A DNA stretch of 15,285 nucleotides from an uncultured Collinsella sp. (lineage in GTDB: Bacteria; Actinomycetota; Coriobacteriia; Coriobacteriales; Coriobacteriaceae). The notes beneath the pieces are model-generated. The model had not been told where the DNA came from, did not search any database, and worked only from the letters and a program-made list of their open reading frames with translations. The position numbers and the translations under genes are program-made. Shown here one piece after another: positions 1 through 6,702 of the stretch; positions within the stretch are counted from its first letter, which is position 1; the number at the start of each line of letters is the position of its first letter. The stretch spans positions 1 through 15,285 of the forward strand of contig CABUZK010000044.1 of assembly GCA_902496115.1 (NCBI GenBank), written 5' to 3'.

Positions 1-211
1 CCCCCGCCTCGACCGCAACTTTCGCGGCCAGTTCTGCCACGGCCAGGCCGTACGGCGAGGCCTTGCGAGCACCGATGATGGAGAGCGCCGGCGTCGAAAG
101 CACCTCCGGGTCGCCACGCACGAACAGCGTCTGGGGTACATCAGAGAGCTCCAAAACGGTATCTGGATACAACGCATCACCGGGATGCAGCTCAAAAGTC
201 TCCTCACCCAT
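1..211 (-). CDS. dprA: DprA/Smf DNA-processing protein, 5' part only (truncated by window edge)
   Basis: The first 70 codons of a DprA family protein; the rest lies beyond base 1. DprA binds incoming single-stranded DNA during natural transformation and loads RecA. Seen: an ALYPDTVLELSD...LFVRGDPE stretch (residues 13-36) followed by ALSIIGARKASPYG (42-55), which is the start of the DprA Rossmann-like fold. The ATG at 211 shares its A with the comM stop (TGATG) and has a perfect AAGGAGG site 8 nt upstream inside comM, so translation is probably coupled to comM. The Rossmann motif appears only about 42 residues from the start, so the N-terminal helical (SAM-like) domain found in many DprA proteins seems absent. 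The YP...L...D.P motif before GxR is family-typical, which makes the identification firm despite the truncation. Confidence 0.9.
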   Translation of the reverse strand, partial: MGEETFELHPGDALYPDTVLELSDVPQTLFVRGDPEVLSTPALSIIGARKASPYGLAVAELAAKVAVEAG

Positions 212-1734
212 CACTGATCCCTCCTTCCCTGGTACATCGCCGCCTCGAGCACGTGGTCTTGCGTCACCCGCTCGCTTTCGGCGACATCGGCGATCGTGCG
301 CGCGATGCGCACCAGGCGCACGATGCCGCGCCCCGTGAGATGCGTGCGCTTCGACAATCCAAGCACGCATTTCTCGGCGGCCTCGTCGAGTGCAAAGGTC
401 GACACGACACCGTCAATGGACCGTGACTCATCGTCCTCGGCCTCGGCATCCGCATCGTCCATACGGGACTCGCGCCAGGCACGAAAAGCCCTACCGCGGA
501 CAACGTAGTCGCGAAGCTCGGCCGACGACATGCCCTCGGCGCCCTCGATAATCACCTGCGGATCGGGGCGGGTCACGTCGATCATCAGGTCGATACGGTC
601 GGCCAAGGGGCCGCGCAGCTTGGACCGATAGCGCTCGACCATCGATGCCGAGCAACGACACGGAACCTCGCGATCGCCCAAAAAGCCGCAGGGGCAGGGA
701 TTGCTCGCCGCAAGCAGCTGAAAGCGTGAGGGAAACGTAAAGGCGCCGTCGACGCGCACGATCCTGACATAGCCGCGCTCGATAGGCTGCCTGAGCGTCT
801 GCAACACACCGGTGGGAAACTCGGCAAGCTCGTCCAAAAAGAGCACGCCGCCATGGGCAAGGCTGATCTCGCCCGGATGCACCGGTCGCCCTCCGCCAAT
901 AAGACCCGCTGTCGAAATGCTGTGATGGGGGCTTCGAAACGGCCGATGCCCCGCAAGCAGGCCATCTATGTTCTCACCCAAGACCGAATGGATACACAGC
1001 GCCTCCTGCTGATCCTCATCGGAAAGCTCGGGCAAGATCCCCGTCATGCGGCGCGCAAGCATGGTCTTGCCCGAACCGGGCGAGCCGATCATGAGAAGGC
1101 CCAGCTCCCCTGCCGCCGCAAGCGCTATGCCGCGCTTGGCGACCTCCTGCCCCAACACATCGGCATAATCGAGCTCAGGCTCAAAGGTGGCCTCGAGCAC
1201 TTCAGAATCCAGATAATGCCGAGCTGCCTCGCCCATACCGTGGGCAAGCTGCGACAGATGGTCGATAAAACCGCAGTCGACCCCCGAAAGCGGAACATGC
1301 TGGTCGGACCTACCGGCGATAAAAGACAGCCCCATATCGCGAGCCAGCAGCTGGAACGCCACCTCGCCCTTGACGGGAAGCACCGTGCCATCCAAGCCGA
1401 GCTCACCGGCAATGAGGCAGCGGTCGAGATTGTCGCGGGGAATCTGCCCATCGGCCGCAAGCACCGCAATGGCTATCGGCAGGTCAAAGCCGCTACCGGT
1501 CTTTCGGATATCGCCCGGTGCCAGATTGACCGTAATGCCCGAGCGCGGGATCTCGAATCCGGCAGAGCGCATCGCACAGCGAATGCGCCCGCGCGACTCC
1601 ATGACCTCCATACTCGGGATGCCGAGCATCTGGATGCCCGGGATGCCACCCGCAAGCGATACCTCGACCGTGACGGGAATCGCCTCGACGCCGCGGATAC
1701 AGGCTGCGTGAACGGCAAAAGTTTCGAACGCCAT
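211..1734 (-). CDS. comM: ComM/YifB family Mg-chelatase-like AAA+ ATPase
   Basis: A 507-residue AAA+ protein of the ComM/YifB family. In transformable bacteria ComM is a hexameric helicase that promotes branch migration of incoming DNA during recombination. Seen: an N-terminal ChlI-like domain (about 1-185, with VEVSLAGGIPGIQMLGIP and the conserved VNLAPGDIRKTGSGFDLPIA run at 69-88), Walker A GSPGSGKT at 217-224, Walker B VLFLDELAEF at 297-306, a cysteine cluster CPCG...CRC at 347-361, and GPLADRIDL at 375-383. The length matches the family (about 500). The start chosen is the ATG at 1734, because the chain MAFETFAV... begins like other members and the ATG overlaps the yraN stop as TGATG. A longer open frame reaching 1860 lies inside yraN and was rejected. 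It is followed by dprA with a 1-nt overlap, so a DNA-uptake pair is expected. Confidence 0.95.
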   Translation of the reverse strand: MAFETFAVHAACIRGVEAIPVTVEVSLAGGIPGIQMLGIPSMEVMESRGRIRCAMRSAGFEIPRSGITVNLAPGDIRKTGSGFDLPIAIAVLAADGQIPRDNLDRCLIAGELGLDGTVLPVKGEVAFQLLARDMGLSFIAGRSDQHVPLSGVDCGFIDHLSQLAHGMGEAARHYLDSEVLEATFEPELDYADVLGQEVAKRGIALAAAGELGLLMIGSPGSGKTMLARRMTGILPELSDEDQQEALCIHSVLGENIDGLLAGHRPFRSPHHSISTAGLIGGGRPVHPGEISLAHGGVLFLDELAEFPTGVLQTLRQPIERGYVRIVRVDGAFTFPSRFQLLAASNPCPCGFLGDREVPCRCSASMVERYRSKLRGPLADRIDLMIDVTRPDPQVIIEGAEGMSSAELRDYVVRGRAFRAWRESRMDDADAEAEDDESRSIDGVVSTFALDEAAEKCVLGLSKRTHLTGRGIVRLVRIARTIADVAESERVTQDHVLEAAMYQGRRDQ

Positions 1735-2219
1735 CACGACACCTGCCAATCGAACGCATTGTACTGGTGCTCGATCTCGGCGATATGCCCGCCGCGAATG
1801 GTGACGCCCACGGCATCGAAGCGGATCGCCTTGAGCGGATAATGCTCCATGAGATAACAACTCGCGATGCGACGATAGCGCCGCTGCTTTTGGGCTTTCA
1901 CCGCTTCCTCGGGAAACACCCGCGTATCACAATCCAGCGCAACACGCCTGGTCTTGACCTCGGCCATCACCACCACATCGTCGAGCTCGTCGAGCAGCAC
2001 CAGGTCGGCCTCGCCCTCCGAGCATCGATAGCCTTGTTCCAGCAATGCATAGCCGCGCTCGTTAAAGTAATCGATTGCGATAAGCTCGCCCAGCATACCG
2101 AGCTCGCGAGGACTGAGCCCCTTGATAAACTCAGGCGTGATCGACCCGCAATCGAGCTCCCCCTCTTCCCAACGTTCCTTGAGCTGCTGCGTCTTGCTCA
2201 TTTTGGCTGCGGCACACAT
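1734..2219 (-). CDS. yraN: YraN/UPF0102 family endonuclease-like protein
   Basis: A 161-residue UPF0102 (YraN) protein. Its exact role is unsettled; the family has a PD-(D/E)XK endonuclease-like fold and often sits next to rnhB and comM/dprA, as here. Seen: LGMLGELIAIDYFNERGY (40-57), GEADLVLLD (69-77) and VMAEVKTRR (84-92), the acidic and EVK residues expected for a metal-binding nuclease core, then RFDAVGV (133-139). The N-terminus is about 35 residues longer than in E. coli YraN. The ATG at 2219 is chosen because GGAAAGGAG lies 6-7 nt upstream; the open frame continues to 2309 without a better site. The stop overlaps the comM ATG by one base. No strong promoter sits directly upstream; a possible one lies near 2370-2397. 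Confidence 0.92.
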   Translation of the reverse strand: MCAAAKMSKTQQLKERWEEGELDCGSITPEFIKGLSPRELGMLGELIAIDYFNERGYALLEQGYRCSEGEADLVLLDELDDVVVMAEVKTRRVALDCDTRVFPEEAVKAQKQRRYRRIASCYLMEHYPLKAIRFDAVGVTIRGGHIAEIEHQYNAFDWQVS

Positions 2220-2322
2220 GGGGTCTCCTTTCCCACTCCCTGCATTGCCTCGATAATGAAGGCAGGGTTCATGCGGGTAAGTACCGGAAGCAAACCAAAA
2301 ACCAACCAAATGCCGACAAATG

Positions 2323-2360
2323 AGGGGCCGCGCGCAACAATAGCGTTGCGCACGGCCCCT
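2323..2360 (-). terminator. 16-bp hairpin downstream of rnhB: weak terminator or leader structure
   Basis: A long inverted repeat: arms 2324-2338 and 2345-2359 with a 6-nt loop, plus an A-T pair at 2323/2360. The single mismatch on the plus strand becomes a G-U pair on the minus strand, so the RNA hairpin is perfect only when transcribed in the direction of rnhB and yraN. The tail after it (TCATTTGTCGG) is only weakly U-rich, so efficient intrinsic termination is doubtful. It lies 48 nt after the rnhB stop and 104 nt before the yraN start. It could be a terminator, an RNA-stability element, or the 5' hairpin of a transcript starting near 2363. Confidence 0.55.
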
Positions 2361-2369
2361 ACCAGCAAG

Positions 2370-2397
2370 TTTATGGAACCCTTAAGGTCCCTGTCTA
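2370..2397 (-). promoter_or_regulatory. Possible promoter with a 17-nt near-palindrome in the spacer (upstream of yraN)
   Basis: On the minus strand TAGACA (2392-2397, 5 of 6 to TTGACA) is followed after 16 bp by CATAAA (2370-2375, 4 of 6 to TATAAT). The spacer is filled by the near-palindrome at 2375-2391 (core CCTTAAGG), which could be an operator. A start near 2363 would put the 16-bp hairpin at the very 5' end of the yraN-comM-dprA transcript. The -10 match is poor, so the call is tentative. Confidence 0.3.
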
Positions 2398-2407
2398 CAC
2401 AATTGGC

Positions 2408-3196
2408 TTAAAAAAGGCGCTCAGTCTGCAGAAAGTTTCCGCAAAAGCTCACACGATGCAGCGGAGAAAGACCATGTTTGCGAATGGCCTCAATGTGTTC
2501 GGGGCTCGCATAGCCTTTCGATTCGGCCAAATGGTACTCGGGATACTCGGCATCGTACTCGACCATCATCTCGTCACGCGTGACCTTTGCCATGATGGAT
2601 GCCGCGGCGATACAGGCGATCTTGGCATCGCCCTTGACCACGTCGCGCTCATGGGGCACGGCGCCCAGGGGGTTACCGTCCATAAGCACGCAATCGGGCT
2701 CAAGCCCCGTATCGGACACCGCACCCGCGACAGCGGCTCGAATGGCGCGGGCCATGCCCATCTCATCGATATCCGCAGGAGCGATATGGCAAAAGCCGAT
2801 AGCAGTCGCCACCTCGGCAATCTTCACCGAGAGCAGCTCGCGGCGCGCCGGCGTGAGCTTTTTGGAATCATTGATGCCCCAGATGCGCGGCTCCATCGGA
2901 AGACACACGGCACACACGGTCAAGGGACCCGCTACCGAGCCACGGCCCACCTCGTCGACGCCCACGACCACGCCATCACCGCCGAGCTCATGCATAAGCT
3001 CGTACATGCCGTTGACGCGCTCGCGTTCGGAAAGTTCCTTGGCATGGCGCTTAAGGGCACGTTCGCAAGCCTTGATCACCTGCTGGCGCGGATCCTCGCG
3101 ATAATGCTCCACGAGGGCGGGAATCTCCTCGAACGTGGCGCTCGCCAGCTCGCCGGCAACCTGCGATGCCGAAACCGAGCTCGTCATGTTGGCCAT
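2408..3196 (-). CDS. rnhB: Ribonuclease HII
   Basis: A 262-residue RNase HII, which cleaves the RNA strand of RNA-DNA hybrids and removes single ribonucleotides from DNA. Seen: GVDEVGRGSVAGPL (79-92) carrying the catalytic Asp81-Glu82 pair, NDSKKLTPARRE (109-120), MDGNPLG with Asp173, KGDAKIACIAAASIMAKVTRDEM (188-210) with Asp190 as the likely fourth metal ligand, and the GY.SPEH..A...HG.S..HR motif (228-248) typical of type 2 enzymes. About 78 residues precede the DEVGRG motif, as in the longer Firmicutes-type enzymes. The ATG at 3196 is chosen over upstream starts because AAGGAGG lies 7 nt before it. An intrinsic terminator ends only about 26 nt upstream of this start, so expression needs read-through from rplS or a promoter I could not identify. 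Confidence 0.96.
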   Translation of the reverse strand: MANMTSSVSASQVAGELASATFEEIPALVEHYREDPRQQVIKACERALKRHAKELSERERVNGMYELMHELGGDGVVVGVDEVGRGSVAGPLTVCAVCLPMEPRIWGINDSKKLTPARRELLSVKIAEVATAIGFCHIAPADIDEMGMARAIRAAVAGAVSDTGLEPDCVLMDGNPLGAVPHERDVVKGDAKIACIAAASIMAKVTRDEMMVEYDAEYPEYHLAESKGYASPEHIEAIRKHGLSPLHRVSFCGNFLQTERLF

Positions 3197-3221
3197 ATCG
3201 GGGCCTCCTTGTATGCAAATC

Positions 3222-3255
3222 AAATAAAAAGAAGGGCCACCCGAAGGTGACCCTT
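3222..3255 (-). terminator. Intrinsic terminator after rplS
   Basis: A 10-bp stem (3232-3241 with 3246-3255, one G-U pair on the minus strand) closed by a UUCG tetraloop. It is followed on the minus strand by CTTTTTATTTG, a clear U-tract. This is a textbook Rho-independent terminator located 34 nt after the rplS stop. It stands between rplS and the rnhB ribosome binding site. Confidence 0.92.
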
Positions 3256-3289
3256 TTGTCCAAACGAGTGGACAGACGCTGCGATCTTC

Positions 3290-3631
3290 TTAGCGCTTCT
3301 CGGGAATGCGAGCAGCCTTGCCCACCTTGTCGCGAAGGTAGTACAGCTTGGCGCGACGGACGCGACCATGACGGACGACCTCGAGCTTGGCGATCTTGGG
3401 GCTGTGAAGCGGGAAGGTGCGCTCAACACTGACACCGAAGGAAATCTTGCGGACGGTGAAGGTCTCACGGGCACCGGCGCCGGCCATGCGGATGACGTCG
3501 CCCTGGAAGACCTGGATGCGCTCGCGGTCGCCTTCCTTAATGCGGTAGTGAACCTTGACGTTGTCGGCGACGCGGACCTGCGGGATGTCCTCGCGGATCT
3601 GCTGACGCTCGATTGCGCGGATGTAATCCAT
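3290..3631 (-). CDS. rplS: 50S ribosomal protein L19
   Basis: A 113-residue L19, a large-subunit protein at the interface with the 30S subunit. Seen across the whole length: the N-terminal IRAIERQQIREDIPQVRVADNVKVHYRIKEGDRERIQVFQG run, GARETFTVRKISFGVSVERTFPLHSPKI in the middle, and RVRRAKLYYLRDKVGKAARI near the end, all hallmark L19 segments. Length is as usual (about 115). The ATG at 3631 is preceded by TAAGGA at 7 nt; an in-frame TTG two codons earlier sits too close to that site and was rejected. The gene has its own promoter, a short leader with a hairpin, and its own terminator, so it can be transcribed as a single-gene unit. In many bacteria it directly follows trmD, whereas here about 10.7 kb separates the two. 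Confidence 0.98.
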   Translation of the reverse strand: MDYIRAIERQQIREDIPQVRVADNVKVHYRIKEGDRERIQVFQGDVIRMAGAGARETFTVRKISFGVSVERTFPLHSPKIAKLEVVRHGRVRRAKLYYLRDKVGKAARIPEKR

Positions 3632-3655
3632 GTGCAATTCCTTACTCTTCTAGAG

Positions 3656-3679
3656 GTGCCGTACCACCTTGGCCGGCAC
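3656..3679 (-). promoter_or_regulatory. Hairpin in the rplS 5' leader
   Basis: Perfect 6-bp arms GTGCCG/CGGCAC with a 12-nt loop, lying 24 to 48 nt upstream of the rplS ATG and inside the predicted leader (about 3632-3694). Ribosomal protein L19 leaders that fold into a small hairpin and act in autoregulation are known in Firmicutes. Whether this is the same class is inference from position only. Confidence 0.45.
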
Positions 3680-3700
3680 GTAGTTGAACAAACGTATTCG

Positions 3701-3728
3701 AGTATACACGCCACGACCTTGGCTGCAA
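3701..3728 (-). promoter_or_regulatory. Vegetative promoter of rplS
   Basis: On the minus strand TTGCAG (3723-3728, -35) is followed after 16 bp by TATACT (3701-3706, -10), both close to the housekeeping sigma consensus. The expected start is near 3694, giving a leader of about 63 nt. It lies in the gap after the large secreted-protein gene, where no convincing terminator was found. Confidence 0.72.
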
Positions 3729-3779
3729 GAACTATTTTGCCCGTGCGCAAAAAGACAAAAACACGCACTCTTTCTGCAC

Positions 3780-6587
3780 TTATGCGCCGTCCGCAGCATC
3801 AGTCGTCGGCGTCGTCACGGTCGTTCCGGGCGCGATATAGCCGTATTCGAGCAGCATCGAAAGCGCATGCTGCTTCCAGGTGGCAAGCTCTTCGTCATTA
3901 TAGTTGTCATGGACCCATTGACTCATCGCGTCTTCGGCGTCTTGGGGCACCAGGTCCTGGCTGTCCGCCATCAGGTACAGGATGCCCAAGATGTCGAAGT
4001 CCTGCTTGGTCATCTCTTCCTTGTTTGATGTGCTGATGAGGCCGTGATCGATGCCGTAGCGGCAGATATCGGTCAAAACGGTAACGAGGCCTGTAGGAAT
4101 CGGCGAGGCATCCTTCGCGGCAGCGGGCGCGGTGTCGTCAGTCAATGCAGCGGCATCGTCGCTCGCCGGAGCAGACTCGGCCGCGTTCGCATCGGAAGCG
4201 GCCTGCTCTCCCTGGGCAGGAGCCGTGCTATCCGTCGTTGCCGACGAACCCCCCGAAGAAACGGACGCAACGCTCACCGGAGTCTCGACCACGGTCGTCA
4301 TCGGGTCAACCGGTGCGGGTGCGGCGATGACCTCGGCCCAATCGGAATACACGCCGTCAATAAAGGCGCGAACATGGAAGGTGCCCGGTTGCGAGATGGT
4401 CATCGTGCCGTCTGTCGCGACCGAAATGCCCTTGCTCTCGAGCTCCTGGGCCTCCCAGCTGCAGACTCTATCGACTTCCTTGCCCGTCGTGTCATAGACC
4501 GTAGCCGTCAGGCCTTCGATGCCGTTGAGATTTTCCTCGACGCCGACGACGGTCCGTGCCGAGCCCTCGAGTTTGATGCTGCCGTTAAACGGCTCGGGCG
4601 CCACGTCACTTACCTTATATTTATAGGCCGCGGCGTCGATCTCGTCATTGGTCGAGACATGCCCATTCACGTCCACATAGGTGTCCTCGGGGATAAAGTA
4701 CTTTACGTAGGCGGTGCCGGCCTTTTTACCCACCACGACCTGCTCGTGGGTGACAGGGTCGGTCTGGATCTCGATTACGTCGGACTTGCATTCCTTGCCC
4801 TTTTTATCGACCACGCGCCAGTCGCCCGACGACTTCACAAAGCCGTAGTAATCAACATCGTCCTCGTCCCTTGCACGCACGCGATAGGAAGAGATGGGGT
4901 CTTCGTCTCCAACCGTAAGCCTTCGGGTCTTATCGGTCTGCAGCGACACGAGAATCTTGGAGATGGGCTTAATGGGCTGCGGCGTGCCCAACTGCGTATC
5001 GACCGTCACCGACTCAAACGACAGATTGGAACCCGTAATGGACATGGGATAGGTCGCGGCCATGTCATTGAGCACGTTGCACGTGCGCGGGGCGCCGCCG
5101 TTGCGCGAGGGCACCTCGCGATCGGCCAGGACCGAATTCCAATCGATGGCGCGCACCATGTGGTTGTTGGTGCGATACGACCAGCTCGTCACGTTTCCGG
5201 CGGTGGTATCGTACCCGTCGTCGCCACGATGGGCGATTGAGCGCAGGAACAGGTTCTGCACGGCATCGGTCGACTGATCGCCAAAGGTGGTGTAGAACGA
5301 GCGCTGGTCATAACCGGCGGTATGGAACTCCTGCACGGCGGCGTTGTCGTCGTAGCACTCGCCGTTCATGTTAAAGATGATCACGTCGAACGTCACGCCC
5401 ACCGGCTGGTCATAGTCCTCAGACAGCGTCGTGGTAGAACTCGTTTGCTTGCTATTGACCTGCGTGTGCGCCGGGATCGTCATATTGACGGTGACCGACT
5501 GATTGTCCGTTGTGGTGATCGACTGTTCCTCGGTCTTGCTCGCCTCCCACAACTGGGACATCGTGGTTTCGGCCGAAAACGACGTCTCGATCTCCTCGCT
5601 CGCTGTTGCGGGCACGCCCAGCGACTCCTTGAGGCTCACCGATGCGCCCCACGAGCCACCTTTGGAATACGATGCGGATTCAGAAGTGCTCGTGCCGACC
5701 GTCTCCTCGGTACCGCGGGCGAGCGTGATGCTCTGCGAGGCGTCCTCATAGCCGACGTTAAGAGCCGAGGTAACGAGCTCCTGCTCAGTCTTAGAATCGA
5801 CAAAGGAATAGCCCGGCGCGTCCTCGGGCGCACAGTTAAGCTTGTTCACGCTGTTGAGCTGCTGAACTCTAAAGTTATAGAACGCGATGCCAAAGCCATT
5901 GAAATCGTACTGGTAGGTGCCGCCGAGCTTGTCCACACACGCGATGGTGGCATAAATGACGTCCTGCTCAGTCGTGTCTTTCGACAGTCCGTCGAGCGGC
6001 ACGTATTTACGGAAATCGGAGCCCTCCAGCTTGTGACCGATACAGCCGGCGATATCGTCGGTCAAGCGCTCGTAGACCGCATTGAGGCTTTTTGCAGATG
6101 TCAGACCACTCTGCTTCGATTTGTCGGCACCATCGGAATGCTCACCGTTGCCGCCCGAAAGCGCATCATACAGATAGATATAGTGACCCTTACCGAAGTC
6201 CTTCTCAAAGCCCTTGCCGGCGTGGTCCCAGTACAAAAAGTCCCCGGAGTCGTCGCCTCCACCATAGCCAAGGATGTTATAGGCTAGCGATGCCCAGTTG
6301 GGCAGCACCTTTTTGACGGCGGCCGTGTAGAACGAGACGTTGTCGTACATCGAGGTACGGCCCTCGAGCTTGCCGTCATCGATGTCTACAAACGTGCAGT
6401 CGCGATCGTTGACCGTAATGGTGAGCGGGTTGACCACGTCGCCATAGAGCTCGTCGCGCGAATCATCCTGAAGGGCAAAACCGGCTGTCGGCATCCCGCA
6501 AAGCGCCGTGACCGCAACGACCACCCAGCACAGGGTCATCTGTGCCCCCCGACGCGCTCGTTGCAAATACCTGGTGAGGTTTTTCAT
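3780..6587 (-). CDS. Large secreted protein with aerolysin/ETX-like beta-pore-forming module and Ig-like domains
   Basis: A 935-residue exported protein with no name I recognise. Residues 1-39 form a signal peptide: KNLTRYLQRARRGAQ, a hydrophobic core, then AGFA before LQ; there is no proper lipobox. Residues 40-265 are a domain of unknown type. Residues 284-390 are 42 of 107 Ser/Thr, in alternating patterns, with GVPATASEEIETSFSAE, SQLWEASKTEEQS and VTVNMTIPAHTQV. This layout resembles the pore-forming core of aerolysin/ETX-MTX2/natterin proteins; I judge this from pattern, not alignment. Residues about 541-660 and 666-757 look like Ig-like (BIG) beta domains (KKAGTAYVKYF; SQPGTFHVRAF...WAEV). 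Residues 758-832 are an Ala/Ser/Asp/Thr linker and 833-920 a helical domain. There is no LPXTG sorting motif. The mature chain has nine cysteines. The ATG at 6587 has GGGAGGA 5 nt upstream; the open frame extends 33 codons further without a site. The target is unknown: attack on host cells, attack on competitors, or adhesion are all open. Confidence 0.85.
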   Translation of the reverse strand: MKNLTRYLQRARRGAQMTLCWVVVAVTALCGMPTAGFALQDDSRDELYGDVVNPLTITVNDRDCTFVDIDDGKLEGRTSMYDNVSFYTAAVKKVLPNWASLAYNILGYGGGDDSGDFLYWDHAGKGFEKDFGKGHYIYLYDALSGGNGEHSDGADKSKQSGLTSAKSLNAVYERLTDDIAGCIGHKLEGSDFRKYVPLDGLSKDTTEQDVIYATIACVDKLGGTYQYDFNGFGIAFYNFRVQQLNSVNKLNCAPEDAPGYSFVDSKTEQELVTSALNVGYEDASQSITLARGTEETVGTSTSESASYSKGGSWGASVSLKESLGVPATASEEIETSFSAETTMSQLWEASKTEEQSITTTDNQSVTVNMTIPAHTQVNSKQTSSTTTLSEDYDQPVGVTFDVIIFNMNGECYDDNAAVQEFHTAGYDQRSFYTTFGDQSTDAVQNLFLRSIAHRGDDGYDTTAGNVTSWSYRTNNHMVRAIDWNSVLADREVPSRNGGAPRTCNVLNDMAATYPMSITGSNLSFESVTVDTQLGTPQPIKPISKILVSLQTDKTRRLTVGDEDPISSYRVRARDEDDVDYYGFVKSSGDWRVVDKKGKECKSDVIEIQTDPVTHEQVVVGKKAGTAYVKYFIPEDTYVDVNGHVSTNDEIDAAAYKYKVSDVAPEPFNGSIKLEGSARTVVGVEENLNGIEGLTATVYDTTGKEVDRVCSWEAQELESKGISVATDGTMTISQPGTFHVRAFIDGVYSDWAEVIAAPAPVDPMTTVVETPVSVASVSSGGSSATTDSTAPAQGEQAASDANAAESAPASDDAAALTDDTAPAAAKDASPIPTGLVTVLTDICRYGIDHGLISTSNKEEMTKQDFDILGILYLMADSQDLVPQDAEDAMSQWVHDNYNDEELATWKQHALSMLLEYGYIAPGTTVTTPTTDAADGA

Positions 6588-6626
6588 CGCAGTCCTCCCG
6601 TCAGTTGCCAATGTATTGAACCAACG

Positions 6627-6662
6627 TAAAACGCCGCCGCGTCCACGGGGGGCGCGACGGCG
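6627..6662 (-). terminator. Probable intrinsic terminator after ppdK
   Basis: A GC-rich 10-bp stem (6632-6641 with 6653-6662, one G-U pair on the minus strand) with an 11-nt C-rich loop, followed on the minus strand by TTTT. It lies about 40 nt after the ppdK stop and just before the secreted-protein gene. The U-run is short, so some read-through is likely. No good promoter was seen in the 40 nt between it and the next ribosome binding site. Confidence 0.65.
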
Positions 6663-6702
6663 CGAAGGGGGGCGTAAAAGGCGCAAATGGAACGCGACTC
6701 AG

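Noticed and set aside
347..508. Possible frameshift or fusion at the acidic stretch in comM (DDADAEAEDDE)
   Set aside because: The frame is continuous and the conserved C-terminal domain resumes after it. This is a lineage-type acidic insertion, not a break.
853..1842. Plus-strand open frame opposite comM
   Set aside because: It overlaps the Walker A/B regions of comM completely and has no recognisable domain.
3204..3221. CATACA-like -10 box as an rnhB promoter
   Set aside because: The match is poor, no -35 fits because the terminator hairpin occupies that position, and the start would fall inside the ribosome binding site.
3743..3768. GTGCG/CGCAC hairpin with a T-rich interior after the secreted-protein gene, considered as terminator
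   Set aside because: The stem is only 5 bp with a 16-nt loop, and the U-rich part is inside the loop rather than after the stem, so it is not a canonical terminator.
6495..6500. Lipobox at the cysteine (residue 30) of the secreted protein's signal peptide
   Set aside because: The residues before Cys30 are T-A-L, which do not fit L-(A/S)-(G/A)-C, and a normal AxA-type cleavage site follows at about residue 38.
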